A stretch of DNA of 64,000 nt, from NCBI GenBank assembly GCA_041390125.1, contig JAWKQN010000021.1, forward strand, positions 1 to 64,000. Direction: 5' to 3'. The notes below the pieces were generated by a model. The model was not told where the DNA came from, made no database searches, and saw only the letters and a program-made list of their open reading frames with translations. Of this stretch, positions 36,056 through 43,630 are shown one piece after another. The position numbers and the translations under genes are program-made. This DNA is from Gemmatimonadota bacterium (GTDB taxonomy: Bacteria > Gemmatimonadota > Gemmatimonadetes > Longimicrobiales > Gaopeijiaceae). Positions within the stretch are counted from its first letter, which is position 1. Each line of letters opens with the position of its first letter.

Positions 36056-36922
36056 GTGGGCGTCCTTCTGACGCTCGCGATGGTCTGGACCGGGATCGGG
36101 GCCGTCACCGGCCTCCAGCTCGTGGGCGTCCAGGCCCTGCGCGGAGGTCCTCTCCGCGCCGGCCCGCTCCTGCTCTACCAGTTGCTGGCGGCCTGGTCGT
36201 GGATCCCGGTGTCGCTGGCCGCCATCGCCCTGACGCTCCGCCTGCCGCCGTCCCGCACCGCGCCCGTCCGCACGGGCGCGGTCCACCTCGCGGCCGGGCT
36301 GGCCTGCGGATACGCCGTGAACCTCCTGATGAGCGGGCTGTTCCATCAGGTGGGGAGTCCCTTCGCGGGAGAGGCGGGGGTGTGGAGGGAGGCGTGGGTG
36401 GGGACCGTACGGTGGGCGCACGTCAATCTGCTGGTGTATGGGCTCCTGGTGGCGCTTACGCTGCGTGTGCGCCGCCGCCGAGGCTCCCGGCCCGACGCCG
36501 TGGCGGCCGGCGAGCGGACAGCGGTCGCGTCGGATGCACCGGTCGCCGGACGAGCGTCTGCAGGGGCCGACGCGCCGACGGCTCCCGAACCGCGCATCGC
36601 GTTCCGCACCGGCAGCGGCGTCGTGCTGCTGACGCCGGAGGAGATCCGGTGGCTGGAAGCGGACGGCGACTACGTGCGCGTCCACGCCAGCACGGGCGTG
36701 CCGCTCGTCAACCACCGTCTGGACGAGCTGGAGGCCACGCTCTCCCCGCACGGGTTCGTGCGCATCCATCGCTCCACCCTCGTCAACGCCGCGCGCGTAC
36801 GGCAGGTCCGGGCGGCCGGTCGCGGGGACCGCGACGTCCTGCTGGACGACGGCACCACGCTGCGGCTGGCCCGCCGCCGCGCGGCGCGGCTGGGGGAGGC
36901 GTGGTGGGCGAAAGGCCCTTGA
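36056..36922 (+). CDS. LytTR-family regulator with membrane N-terminus
   Basis: The 288-residue protein has four hydrophobic segments in residues 1-140 (no histidine kinase or receiver domain), a linker, and a LytTR DNA-binding domain (about 183-285): VVLLTPEEIRWLEADGDYVRVHA, LEATLSPHGFVRIHRSTLVNAARV and LRLARRRAARLGE. LytTR domains bind direct repeats upstream of regulated promoters. Membrane-anchored LytTR regulators without a sensor kinase are common in this kind of genome. Start codon GTG at 36056 is tentative; the frame is open far upstream, but that portion lies inside the propeller gene. Confidence 0.8.
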   Translation: MGVLLTLAMVWTGIGAVTGLQLVGVQALRGGPLRAGPLLLYQLLAAWSWIPVSLAAIALTLRLPPSRTAPVRTGAVHLAAGLACGYAVNLLMSGLFHQVGSPFAGEAGVWREAWVGTVRWAHVNLLVYGLLVALTLRVRRRRGSRPDAVAAGERTAVASDAPVAGRASAGADAPTAPEPRIAFRTGSGVVLLTPEEIRWLEADGDYVRVHASTGVPLVNHRLDELEATLSPHGFVRIHRSTLVNAARVRQVRAAGRGDRDVLLDDGTTLRLARRRAARLGEAWWAKGP

Positions 36923-37031
36923 GGCGTCCTTCTACTGCGGCGCTCCTGCCTCACATCGGGCACGCTCGTTGCATTCGCACCACGCGTCTGCCCGGTCCAA
37001 CCCCCCGGGCGCCAACCGAGGAGAAGAGGGA

Positions 37032-37850
37032 ATGGAGAGCGCCATGGGCCACTGGAGCCGCGACAACGCGCCGTTTTCCGGGCCGACGTACATCACCGAC
37101 GAGCCGGAAGAGCTTGCCGTCCGCGCGGCACCGCGTGCCGCCTCGCCGGCTGCGGCGCCCGCCGTGGCACCTCCGGCCCCCAACGGGAACGGAACCGCCG
37201 CCGCTCCGAACGGAGCGTCGGCCCCCATCCAGACCATGGGCACCGTGACGCCGCTCCCGACGGCGCGTCCGGCCGCCCCTGGAGCTCCCCGGCCTGCCGT
37301 CGACCCGAACACCTCCCTGCAGGGGGACGAACGGTTGGCGCAGGTCCGGGAGCTCATCTTCGGCAACGAGATGCGCAGCTACGAGCGCCGCTTCGCCGAG
37401 GTCGAGGAGCGGCTGGCCAAGCGCATGGCCACGCTCCAGACGGAGCTGATCCGCGAGATCGCCTCGCTGCGCCAATCGCTGGAGCCGCGGCTGACGGCGC
37501 TGGAGCGGGGGCTCGAGGCGGCGGGCGACCTGGTGGCGCAAGCCCAGGACGCCGCACGCGAGACCGTGGACGCGCGCGTGCGCGACATGCGCGTCGAGTT
37601 CATGGGCTACCGCAAGACGTTGGAGCAGACGATGGCGCAGATCGAGGAGCGCGTGGCCAAGGGCGGCCGCCAGCTCACGCAGGAGATCGTGGAGCTGCGC
37701 AATCAGACGGCCCAGCAGTTGACCGAGTCCAGCGCCGAGATGGTTCGGCGCCTGGGATCGGTGGAAGGCCGCATGACCGACCGCGAGGCCCTGGTTCGAG
37801 GGCTCGCGGAGCTGGCGCGCGGACTGGTGGGGACGGACCCACGCGCCTGA
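37032..37850 (+). CDS. Coiled-coil protein, hypothetical
   Basis: A 272-residue protein. The N-terminal half is Pro/Ala-rich and low in complexity (about 30-100). The C-terminal half (about 105-255) is one long coiled coil (RSYERRFAEVEERLAKRMATLQ, ERGLEAAGDLVAQAQDA, ..., in pieces) with no cysteine and no membrane segment. It sits 61 bases upstream of a Ras-like GTPase on the same strand, and a hairpin lies between them. It may be the partner or effector of that GTPase, which is inference. Confidence 0.65.
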   Translation: MESAMGHWSRDNAPFSGPTYITDEPEELAVRAAPRAASPAAAPAVAPPAPNGNGTAAAPNGASAPIQTMGTVTPLPTARPAAPGAPRPAVDPNTSLQGDERLAQVRELIFGNEMRSYERRFAEVEERLAKRMATLQTELIREIASLRQSLEPRLTALERGLEAAGDLVAQAQDAARETVDARVRDMRVEFMGYRKTLEQTMAQIEERVAKGGRQLTQEIVELRNQTAQQLTESSAEMVRRLGSVEGRMTDREALVRGLAELARGLVGTDPRA

Positions 37851-37857
37851 CCCGAGC

Positions 37858-37898
37858 GGGAGAGGGCGGGCGGCGTCGTCACCGCCCGCTTCTCTCCC
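37858..37898 (+). promoter_or_regulatory. Imperfect hairpin between coiled-coil and GTPase genes
   Basis: GGGAGAG-gg-CGGGCGG pairs with CCGCCCG-ctt-CTCTCCC around an eight-base loop. A stem in this position could attenuate or terminate, or could stabilise the transcript between the two genes. There is no T-tract. Confidence 0.4.
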
Positions 37899-37911
37899 CC
37901 TCGAATCGCCC

Positions 37912-38433
37912 ATGATGATCCGGAAGATCTGCGTGGTGGGCGACCCCGGGGTCGGCAAGACCCGGCTGGTCGAGGCCTGGCGTGGAAACGACGCCACCGG
38001 CGCGGCCTCGCCCGCGGTGGGCGTCAGCGTGCATCGCAAGGTGGTCCGTACGCGCGGCAGCGAGGTCAGCCTCGTGGTGCTCGATCTGTCGGGCCGCCTG
38101 ACCCGCGCCGCCTACCCTCCCGATTTCCTGCGAGGCTGCGCCGGCTATGTGCTCGTGCTGGACACGAGCGGCCCCGTCTCGCTCGAGCAGGCCCAGTGGC
38201 TGCGCGCGCGGGTCGAAGCGGGGATCGGGCCGGCTCCCTCGGTCGTGGCGGCCAACAAAGCGGACCTCGGGTTCGATCCCGGCGTCGGCTGGGCCGACCT
38301 GGCGGCGCTCGCCGGTGGCGAGGAGTGGCTGCTGCGGACCAGCGCCGTCACGGGCGAGGGCGTGGATGCCCTCTTCGAGCGCCTCGCGCAGCGGCTGCTC
38401 CAGCCCGCTCCACCCCTGGTGCGACGGGCCTGA
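37912..38433 (+). CDS. Ras-like small GTPase
   Basis: A 173-residue GTPase of the TRAFAC class. P-loop GDPGVGKT (about 10-17), a DLSG segment (G3, DxxG-like, about 58-61), NKAD (G4, about 117-120) and TSAVTGEG (G5, about 143-150). Rab/Arf/MglA-like proteins act as switches on membranes or polarity systems. A bacterial GAP is not visible next to it. It follows the coiled-coil gene, so the two probably form a module. Confidence 0.78.
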   Translation: MMIRKICVVGDPGVGKTRLVEAWRGNDATGAASPAVGVSVHRKVVRTRGSEVSLVVLDLSGRLTRAAYPPDFLRGCAGYVLVLDTSGPVSLEQAQWLRARVEAGIGPAPSVVAANKADLGFDPGVGWADLAALAGGEEWLLRTSAVTGEGVDALFERLAQRLLQPAPPLVRRA

Positions 38434-38570
38434 GCGCGCCGGCGCGCCGCAGGCGGACCCCTTCGTCCGCGCGGCGCCCTGAATCCTTTCCGACGGACGC
38501 TGGCTCTTGCCTGCAGGAACCCGCGTGTGGCTCCTCCTGAGCCCTCGTCCCCTCACGCCGGCGGAACGCG

Positions 38571-39125
38571 TTGGACCTGGACGATCACGAGCTGCTGCAG
38601 CGGACGGCTGCGGGGCAAGCGGACGCCTTCGATGCGTTCGTGTCCCGTCACGCCGATCCCGTCTACCGGTACCTGCGCGTGCACACGGCGACGGAGGCGG
38701 ATGCGGAGGACGCGCTCCAGGAGTCGTTCCTGGCCGCGTGGCGGCACGCGGACGGATTCCGGGGCGGAGCCTCGGCGCGGGCCTGGCTCCTCACCATCGC
38801 CCGCCACGCGGCTCACCGGATCTATCGACGCCGGCAGGGCGAGCCCGCCGCGTTCGAGGACATCGACTCGCTCGAGTCCCTGGGACTCCGGGCCGGATGG
38901 GGACAGCCGGACGGGGACGGAGCGGACGATCAGGACCGGGTGCGCCGCGCGTTCGAGCGGCTGGCGCCCGAGGATCGGGAGGTGTTGACCCTGCGGGACC
39001 TGGACGGGCTCTCCGGGGACGAGACGGCAGCCGTGCTGGAGGTGAGCCTCGCTGCCATGAAGAGCCGGCTGCACCGGGCGCGTCTGCGCCTGACGGCCGT
39101 GCTACGGGAGATGGGCGATGACTGA
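38571..39125 (+). CDS. ECF-type RNA polymerase sigma factor
   Basis: A 184-residue sigma factor. Region 2 (about 22-85): YRYLRVHTATEADAEDALQESFLAAWRHAD and ARAWLLTIARHAAHRIYRR (in pieces). Region 4 (about 125-178): LAPEDREVLTLRDLDGLSGDETAAVLEVS and AMKSRLHRARLRL. The length and two-domain form are those of ECF sigma factors. The start is TTG. It overlaps the downstream zinc anti-sigma gene, so its activity is probably held by that protein. Confidence 0.88.
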   Translation: MDLDDHELLQRTAAGQADAFDAFVSRHADPVYRYLRVHTATEADAEDALQESFLAAWRHADGFRGGASARAWLLTIARHAAHRIYRRRQGEPAAFEDIDSLESLGLRAGWGQPDGDGADDQDRVRRAFERLAPEDREVLTLRDLDGLSGDETAAVLEVSLAAMKSRLHRARLRLTAVLREMGDD

Positions 39126-39402
39126 TCGACACCCCGACGCGGACCTGGACCGCGAGGTGGGCGGCCTGCGCTGCCGCGATGTGCTGGCCGGTCTCTCCGA
39201 CTACCTGGACGGGGACCTGCCGGGCGACGTGCGCGCCCGGGTGGATGCGCACCTGGCCGGGTGCAGCAACTGCGAACGCTTCGGGGGCCGTGTGGGGGCG
39301 ATTGTCGGCACCCTGCGGAGCGGGCGCGTGCGGCCCCTGCTGACGGAGTCGCAGCGGGCCTCGCTCGTGCGCGGCCTACGCGCGGCGGGCGCGCTGCCCT
39401 GA
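39118..39402 (+). CDS. Anti-sigma factor with zf-HC2 domain
   Basis: A 94-residue soluble anti-sigma factor. The zinc-binding ZAS pattern is present: CRDVLAGLSDYLDGDL then VDAHLAGCSNCERFG (H-x3-C-x2-C), with a helix after it. There is no membrane segment, so it is a cytoplasmic ZAS type that may respond to redox or other signals through the zinc. It overlaps the sigma gene by eight bases. Confidence 0.85.
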   Translation: MTDRHPDADLDREVGGLRCRDVLAGLSDYLDGDLPGDVRARVDAHLAGCSNCERFGGRVGAIVGTLRSGRVRPLLTESQRASLVRGLRAAGALP

Positions 39403-39413
39403 CGGGTCTCGGC

Positions 39414-40826
39414 TCAGCGGCCCCCGGCGCTTCCCGCCGGCTCGACCGGATCGAGCCAGTCGCGCATGTCCCCGTGGAAGGTGTATTCGGGCGTGCCCTC
39501 CAGGATGCGGCCCACGGCCTCCACGCCCTGCATCACCGAGTGATCCTGGTTCGACACCTCGTACTTCCACGCGCCGAACCGGCCGCGACTCAGGATCCCG
39601 TGCGCGCTCAGCTCCGCGTCGATCGGCGCGAGCACGTCGTCACGCCCCAGCCACGGCGTGGGATAGCCGTGTTCCATGCGTCGATGCCAGGTGCTCACGA
39701 TGCGCTCGTCGTCCCGGATCAGGCGCGAGGCGCGGAAGCCATCGATCACGTCCTCGATCACACGCGCATGATCGACCGGCTTGGCCGACGATTCGCTCAC
39801 CTCCGCCATCAGCGACCACTGCTCGCCCGGACGCGGCACGTTGTGCGGTGAGTAGTTGCTGAAGACCGTCACGCGATAGAAGGGGGACGTGCTCTCCGGG
39901 AAGTACATCCAGCACTTGGTGCGCAGCTCGTCGGGCACGGGGCCGTCGAAGCCCACGCCCACGATGTGGCTGGAGGAGTGCACGAAGCGCGGCGCCTGCG
40001 GCGCGAGGTGCTCGCCGCCCTTCAGGATGCCGAGGAGGAGGTCGAGCGGCATGGTGCTGATCAGGTGGTCGTAGGCCACCTGCTCCCCGTCCGCGAGCGT
40101 GAGCCGGCGCGCGTGCAGGTCCACCGAGACGACGCGGCGTCCCAGACGCATCCGTTCACGAGGAAGCTGCTCGGCCACGCTGCGCCAGATGGCGCCGGTG
40201 CCCCCGTGCAGCGGGAAGCGGAACGTGGAGTTGGGCCCCCAGCCCACGTCGTCGCCGCCACGTACCACGTTGCGAACGACGCGCTTCAGGTCCACCGGCG
40301 CGACGCGCTCGCCCATCCAGCCCACGTCCATGGTGGCGGGCGGGTACGCCCACACCTTGAAGTTGTAGGGGAACATGAAGACGTCGCAGAGGCCCTGTCC
40401 GAACTGGTTGAGCAGCCACTGGTCGAAGGATGCCGGCCGCTCGCGCGGAGCCGTCTGCAGGTCGATGAGCCCGTCCAGGCAGGCCAACAGGTCGTCCGTG
40501 GGGAGACGCCGGATGTTGTTCTGGAAGGGGTAGGGGATCCAGCGGTCCCGCATCCACACCCAGGCTTCGCGCACGTGCTCCACCCACGCATCGCCCAGCG
40601 CGCGATCCATGAGCGCGTCGAAGTAGCGATAGTGGGAGAAGAGCACGTGCCCGCCGATGTCCCACGTGAAGCCCTGATCGTCCACGTAGGACGACGCCAG
40701 GCCTCCCGCCTCGGGACAGGTGTCGAAGAGCGCCCAGTCGGTGTGCCCGAGCTCTTCCATGCGGGTGGCGGCACCCAGCCCGGTGGGGCCGGCTCCGATG
40801 ATCGCCACGAACGGTCTGCTGCTCAT
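39414..40826 (-). CDS. FAD-dependent amine oxidase-like protein (NAD(P)-binding)
   Basis: The 470-residue protein has an N-terminal Rossmann FAD motif VAIIGAGPTGLGAA and then GGHVLFSHYRYFD. It resembles the protoporphyrinogen oxidase/amine oxidase superfamily and the UDP-galactopyranose-mutase-like family in surface polysaccharide clusters. DRWIPYPFQNNIRRLP and PYNFKVWAYPP are conserved in the polysaccharide-linked members. It likely acts on a sugar or lipid substrate, but the reaction is unknown. It follows a glycosyltransferase with an overlapping start (ATGA), so it is the third gene of a three-gene operon. Confidence 0.78.
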   Translation of the reverse strand: MSSRPFVAIIGAGPTGLGAATRMEELGHTDWALFDTCPEAGGLASSYVDDQGFTWDIGGHVLFSHYRYFDALMDRALGDAWVEHVREAWVWMRDRWIPYPFQNNIRRLPTDDLLACLDGLIDLQTAPRERPASFDQWLLNQFGQGLCDVFMFPYNFKVWAYPPATMDVGWMGERVAPVDLKRVVRNVVRGGDDVGWGPNSTFRFPLHGGTGAIWRSVAEQLPRERMRLGRRVVSVDLHARRLTLADGEQVAYDHLISTMPLDLLLGILKGGEHLAPQAPRFVHSSSHIVGVGFDGPVPDELRTKCWMYFPESTSPFYRVTVFSNYSPHNVPRPGEQWSLMAEVSESSAKPVDHARVIEDVIDGFRASRLIRDDERIVSTWHRRMEHGYPTPWLGRDDVLAPIDAELSAHGILSRGRFGAWKYEVSNQDHSVMQGVEAVGRILEGTPEYTFHGDMRDWLDPVEPAGSAGGR

Positions 40827-41584
40827 CCGACGGCCTTCTCACGCTCGAGGGAGGGGGACGGCGCCGTGCCCGGACGGACCCGGGCCAGCCCCGCGCGGAA
40901 GGCGAGGAGCTGGCGGAAGGCGCGCGCGGAGAACTTGATCAACTTCCAGCGCTTGATGGACACCTCGCCCGTCTCACGCTCCTTGTGCACGACGTCGATC
41001 TCGTCCACGTCCAGGCCCAACCTGCGGATGTAGAGAGCCAGGAAGAGCGAGGGCGCCAGCGTATCCGCCGGAATCAGCGGCGCGGCCGACTCCCAGGTGG
41101 AGCGCCGGAACAGCTTGAACGGCACGTTGGCGTCGTAGATGGAGGCGCCGAAGAGGGTGCGCAGCGCCAGGCGGATCACCGCCGTGAGCCAGAGCCGCAC
41201 CTGGGGGTCGTAGCGGCGGCGGCGGACGCCGAAGGCGGCGTCCGCACCACCCTGGGCCGCAATCCACAGCGCCTCGAAGTGCTCGAGCGGGATCTGGCGG
41301 TCGGAGTCGATCAGGAACACCCACTCGCCCCGGGCCTCACCCAACCCCGCGATCAGCGCGGAGCCGTGGCCGCCGTTCGGCTTGTGCAGCACACGGAGCC
41401 GCGGCTCCTGCGCGGCCATCTCGTCCAGGAGCGCGCCGGTGCGGTCCTTGGAGCCGTCGTTGACGACGAGCAGCTCGGCACCCGGGACCAGGGGCAGCAC
41501 GTGCTGCTGCACGTCCTGCACGGCCTCGCGGATCGCCTCCTCCTCGTTGTAGGCGGGCATGATCACGGTCAGGGGGGTGCTCAC
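40823..41584 (-). CDS. Family 2 glycosyltransferase (polyprenol-type)
   Basis: A 253-residue cytoplasmic enzyme. LTVIMPAYNEEEAI (nucleotide-sugar loop), LLVVNDGSKDRT and LIDSDRQIPLEHFEAL (the DxD-like metal site) are GT-A family features. It is the length of dolichyl/polyprenyl-phosphate mannosyl- or glucosyltransferases. No C-terminal membrane helix pair is present. It probably makes a polyprenyl-P-sugar for the membrane enzyme encoded upstream. GTG start with AAGGAGG seven bases before it. Confidence 0.8.
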   Translation of the reverse strand: MSTPLTVIMPAYNEEEAIREAVQDVQQHVLPLVPGAELLVVNDGSKDRTGALLDEMAAQEPRLRVLHKPNGGHGSALIAGLGEARGEWVFLIDSDRQIPLEHFEALWIAAQGGADAAFGVRRRRYDPQVRLWLTAVIRLALRTLFGASIYDANVPFKLFRRSTWESAAPLIPADTLAPSLFLALYIRRLGLDVDEIDVVHKERETGEVSIKRWKLIKFSARAFRQLLAFRAGLARVRPGTAPSPSLEREKAVG

Positions 41585-43203
41585 CGGGATTCCTCCTTCA
41601 CGGCGTGGACCTCCAGATAGCTTCCGGGCGCGCTCATCGAAACCAGGACGAGCCCGGGCGCGAGCGCGGCGCGCACGTCGGGGTCGGGGAAGCCGTCCAT
41701 GGGGCCGAGCAGCCAGACCTCGTCCCCCTTCTCGAGCGGAAGCCGCTCTGGAAGCTCTCGCGTGGCCGGTCCGAACCACAGGACATGCACGCGGGTGCGA
41801 CCGAGCGCGTAGACCAGCGGATCGGCGAGCGAACCGGAGGGATCGCCCTCGACCAGTCGGGCCCCCCGGGTCAGCAGGTGGTAGACGGCCGCGTGGCCGT
41901 TCCATTCGTGGAAGAGCAGCAGCGCCCGCTCGGGACCGCTCCCGGCGGCCACCCCATCCAGGCGCGCATTCAGCTGGGTGGCCAGCTCGTTGGCGGTGCC
42001 GAAGCGCGGCCCCCGCAGCGAGCGCCCGAAGAGGCCCCCGCGCAGGTAGGCCTGATAGACCAGCGCGCCCGTGTACATGGCGCTGTCGTGCGTGTTGAAG
42101 CTGGGTGCCTTCAGACGGGCGGAGAACGGACGGCCTTCGAAGTGGCCCAGCCCGAGACCCAGGTGCAGGAAGGCCAGCACGAGCAGGCCGGCCCAGACCG
42201 GGCGGCGCCAGCGCAGGGGCGCGAGGGCAGCCAGGCCGGTGATGCCGAGCGCGGCCAGCAGCGCGAGCGGGAAGGCCGCCTGCAGGAAGTAGCGCGTGGT
42301 GGTGGTGGTGGGGAAGTAGAACAGGAAGAGCGGCAGCACGCCCACGAGCAGGATAACCGCCAGCGCGGTCTGGCGCCCGAGCGCCTCCCGCACCCCCACC
42401 ACTGCGAATGCCAGCACCAGCGGAGAGACGGCCCACACCAGGTGCTCGAAGAAGAGCGTGGGGTTGTCCTCCCCGAAGTGCGACGCCACCTGGGACAGCA
42501 GACCGGCGAGGGCCGGGTCCAGCGCGAAGAGGGTGGCGTACACCAGCGCGCCCATCAGGGCGGCGGCGCCCAGCGCCAGGACCCCGTGCTGCCACGGGGA
42601 CGCGCCGCGGAGCACCAGCACGGCCACCAGCGGTGCCATCAGCACGGCGTCGGCGCGGACCAGCACGCCGGCGGAGTAGAGCGCGAGCGCGAGGATGAGC
42701 CCGCCGCGGCGGGGTGCGTTGGACAGCAGGCTCAGCGCGGCCACGACGAACGCCGTGGAGACCGTGGCCGCGTTGCCGTACTGGGCGGACACCCACAGCG
42801 CCGGCATGCAGAACAGCACGGCGGCGGCGAGCACGCGCGTGCGCGCCGGGAGCTCGCGGCGGAAGGCGCGCAGCGCGGCGGCGGGGATCACGGCGCCCGC
42901 GAGCGCCGAGACCGCGACCATCACGGTGGGGATGGCCTCGGGGCCGCCCGCCAGCGTGGCCAGCGCCTGCATGAGACGGTAGTAGCCGAGCTGTGGTCCG
43001 TAGCGGTAGAGCGGACCCCCGTCGCCGTTCATGAGGGCGGCCACGCCGGCCGCGATCGAGATCTCGTCCCCCTCGTAGAAGTACGAGAACCCGCCGGCCA
43101 GCAGACGGGCGAGCGCCAGCGCCGCGAAGACGATCCCCGTACCGGTGGGGGTCGTCAGGCGCGCGAAGACGTCGGACGGGGGTGTGGAGGCCGGCTCGGG
43201 CAT
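41581..43203 (-). CDS. Membrane glycosyltransferase, GT39/ArnT-like
   Basis: The 540-residue protein has about ten hydrophobic segments over residues 25-345 and a hydrophilic C-terminus (about 380-540). It opens with an acidic motif after the first helix, SYFYEGDEISIAAGVAALM, typical of the catalytic Asp/Glu in PMT/ArnT/GT39-like enzymes that use polyprenyl-phosphate sugars. The acceptor is unknown. With the adjacent GT2 and oxidase it makes a compact glycan/glycolipid locus. About 260 bases of upstream DNA (43204-43466) show no gene. Confidence 0.78.
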   Translation of the reverse strand: MPEPASTPPSDVFARLTTPTGTGIVFAALALARLLAGGFSYFYEGDEISIAAGVAALMNGDGGPLYRYGPQLGYYRLMQALATLAGGPEAIPTVMVAVSALAGAVIPAAALRAFRRELPARTRVLAAAVLFCMPALWVSAQYGNAATVSTAFVVAALSLLSNAPRRGGLILALALYSAGVLVRADAVLMAPLVAVLVLRGASPWQHGVLALGAAALMGALVYATLFALDPALAGLLSQVASHFGEDNPTLFFEHLVWAVSPLVLAFAVVGVREALGRQTALAVILLVGVLPLFLFYFPTTTTTRYFLQAAFPLALLAALGITGLAALAPLRWRRPVWAGLLVLAFLHLGLGLGHFEGRPFSARLKAPSFNTHDSAMYTGALVYQAYLRGGLFGRSLRGPRFGTANELATQLNARLDGVAAGSGPERALLLFHEWNGHAAVYHLLTRGARLVEGDPSGSLADPLVYALGRTRVHVLWFGPATRELPERLPLEKGDEVWLLGPMDGFPDPDVRAALAPGLVLVSMSAPGSYLEVHAVKEESR

Positions 43204-43466
43204 CGAGGCTCGACTCGGGGGGCTCGGGCTGCGGGTCGACGGGGCCCACGTGCAAGAGCGAGGCCCCCTGCCGCCGGGGGACAGCGGACCCCTGAACGTG
43301 GCGTCAGTCTAGGCCGGGGGCGGGCTCGGGCGCCATCGGGGGCGCGGGGCGTCGGCCACAGGTGTCGCTCGGGTCCCTCATCCGGCGGGCGCCGCGCAGA
43401 TGCGCTCGCACGGACGCGGGGTCGGCGTCCGGAAGCAGCCCGCCGGCCACCCAGGCCCACCCAGGG

Positions 43467-43494
43467 TTGACCCACGCCCCGCATCCGGTAGGTT
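43467..43494 (+). promoter_or_regulatory. Predicted tRNA-Lys promoter
   Basis: TTGACC and TAGGTT with a 16-base spacer end 20 bases before the tRNA. This is the only sigma-70-like pair in the 310-base gap (43204-43514), which otherwise holds nothing recognisable. Confidence 0.4.
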
Positions 43495-43514
43495 TTCCTG
43501 CTTCACAGCACCAC

Positions 43515-43588
43515 GCGCCGCTAGCTCAACTGGCTAGAGCAACTGACTCTTAATCAGTAGGTTCGGGGTTCGAGTCCCTGGCGGCGCA
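43515..43588 (+). tRNA. tRNA-Lys (CTT)
   Basis: A 7-bp acceptor GCGCCGC/GCGGCGC with discriminator A, a D-arm (GCTCAACTGGCTAGAGC), an anticodon stem ACTGA/TCAGT with loop CTCTTAA and anticodon CTT, and a T-loop GGTTCGAGTCC. CCA is not encoded. It is followed by a terminator-like hairpin at 43597. Confidence 0.95.
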
Positions 43589-43596
43589 CTGGGAGG

Positions 43597-43626
43597 GCGG
43601 GGCCACGCCGGTCGGCGGGGCCCCGC
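43597..43626. terminator. Hairpin after tRNA-Lys
   Basis: GCGGGGCC pairs with GGCCCCGC, and an inner CGCC/GGCG stem is followed by TCTGTTATT. It is shared with the convergent ADOP gene, whose stop is a few bases away. Confidence 0.55.
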
Positions 43627-43630
43627 TCTG

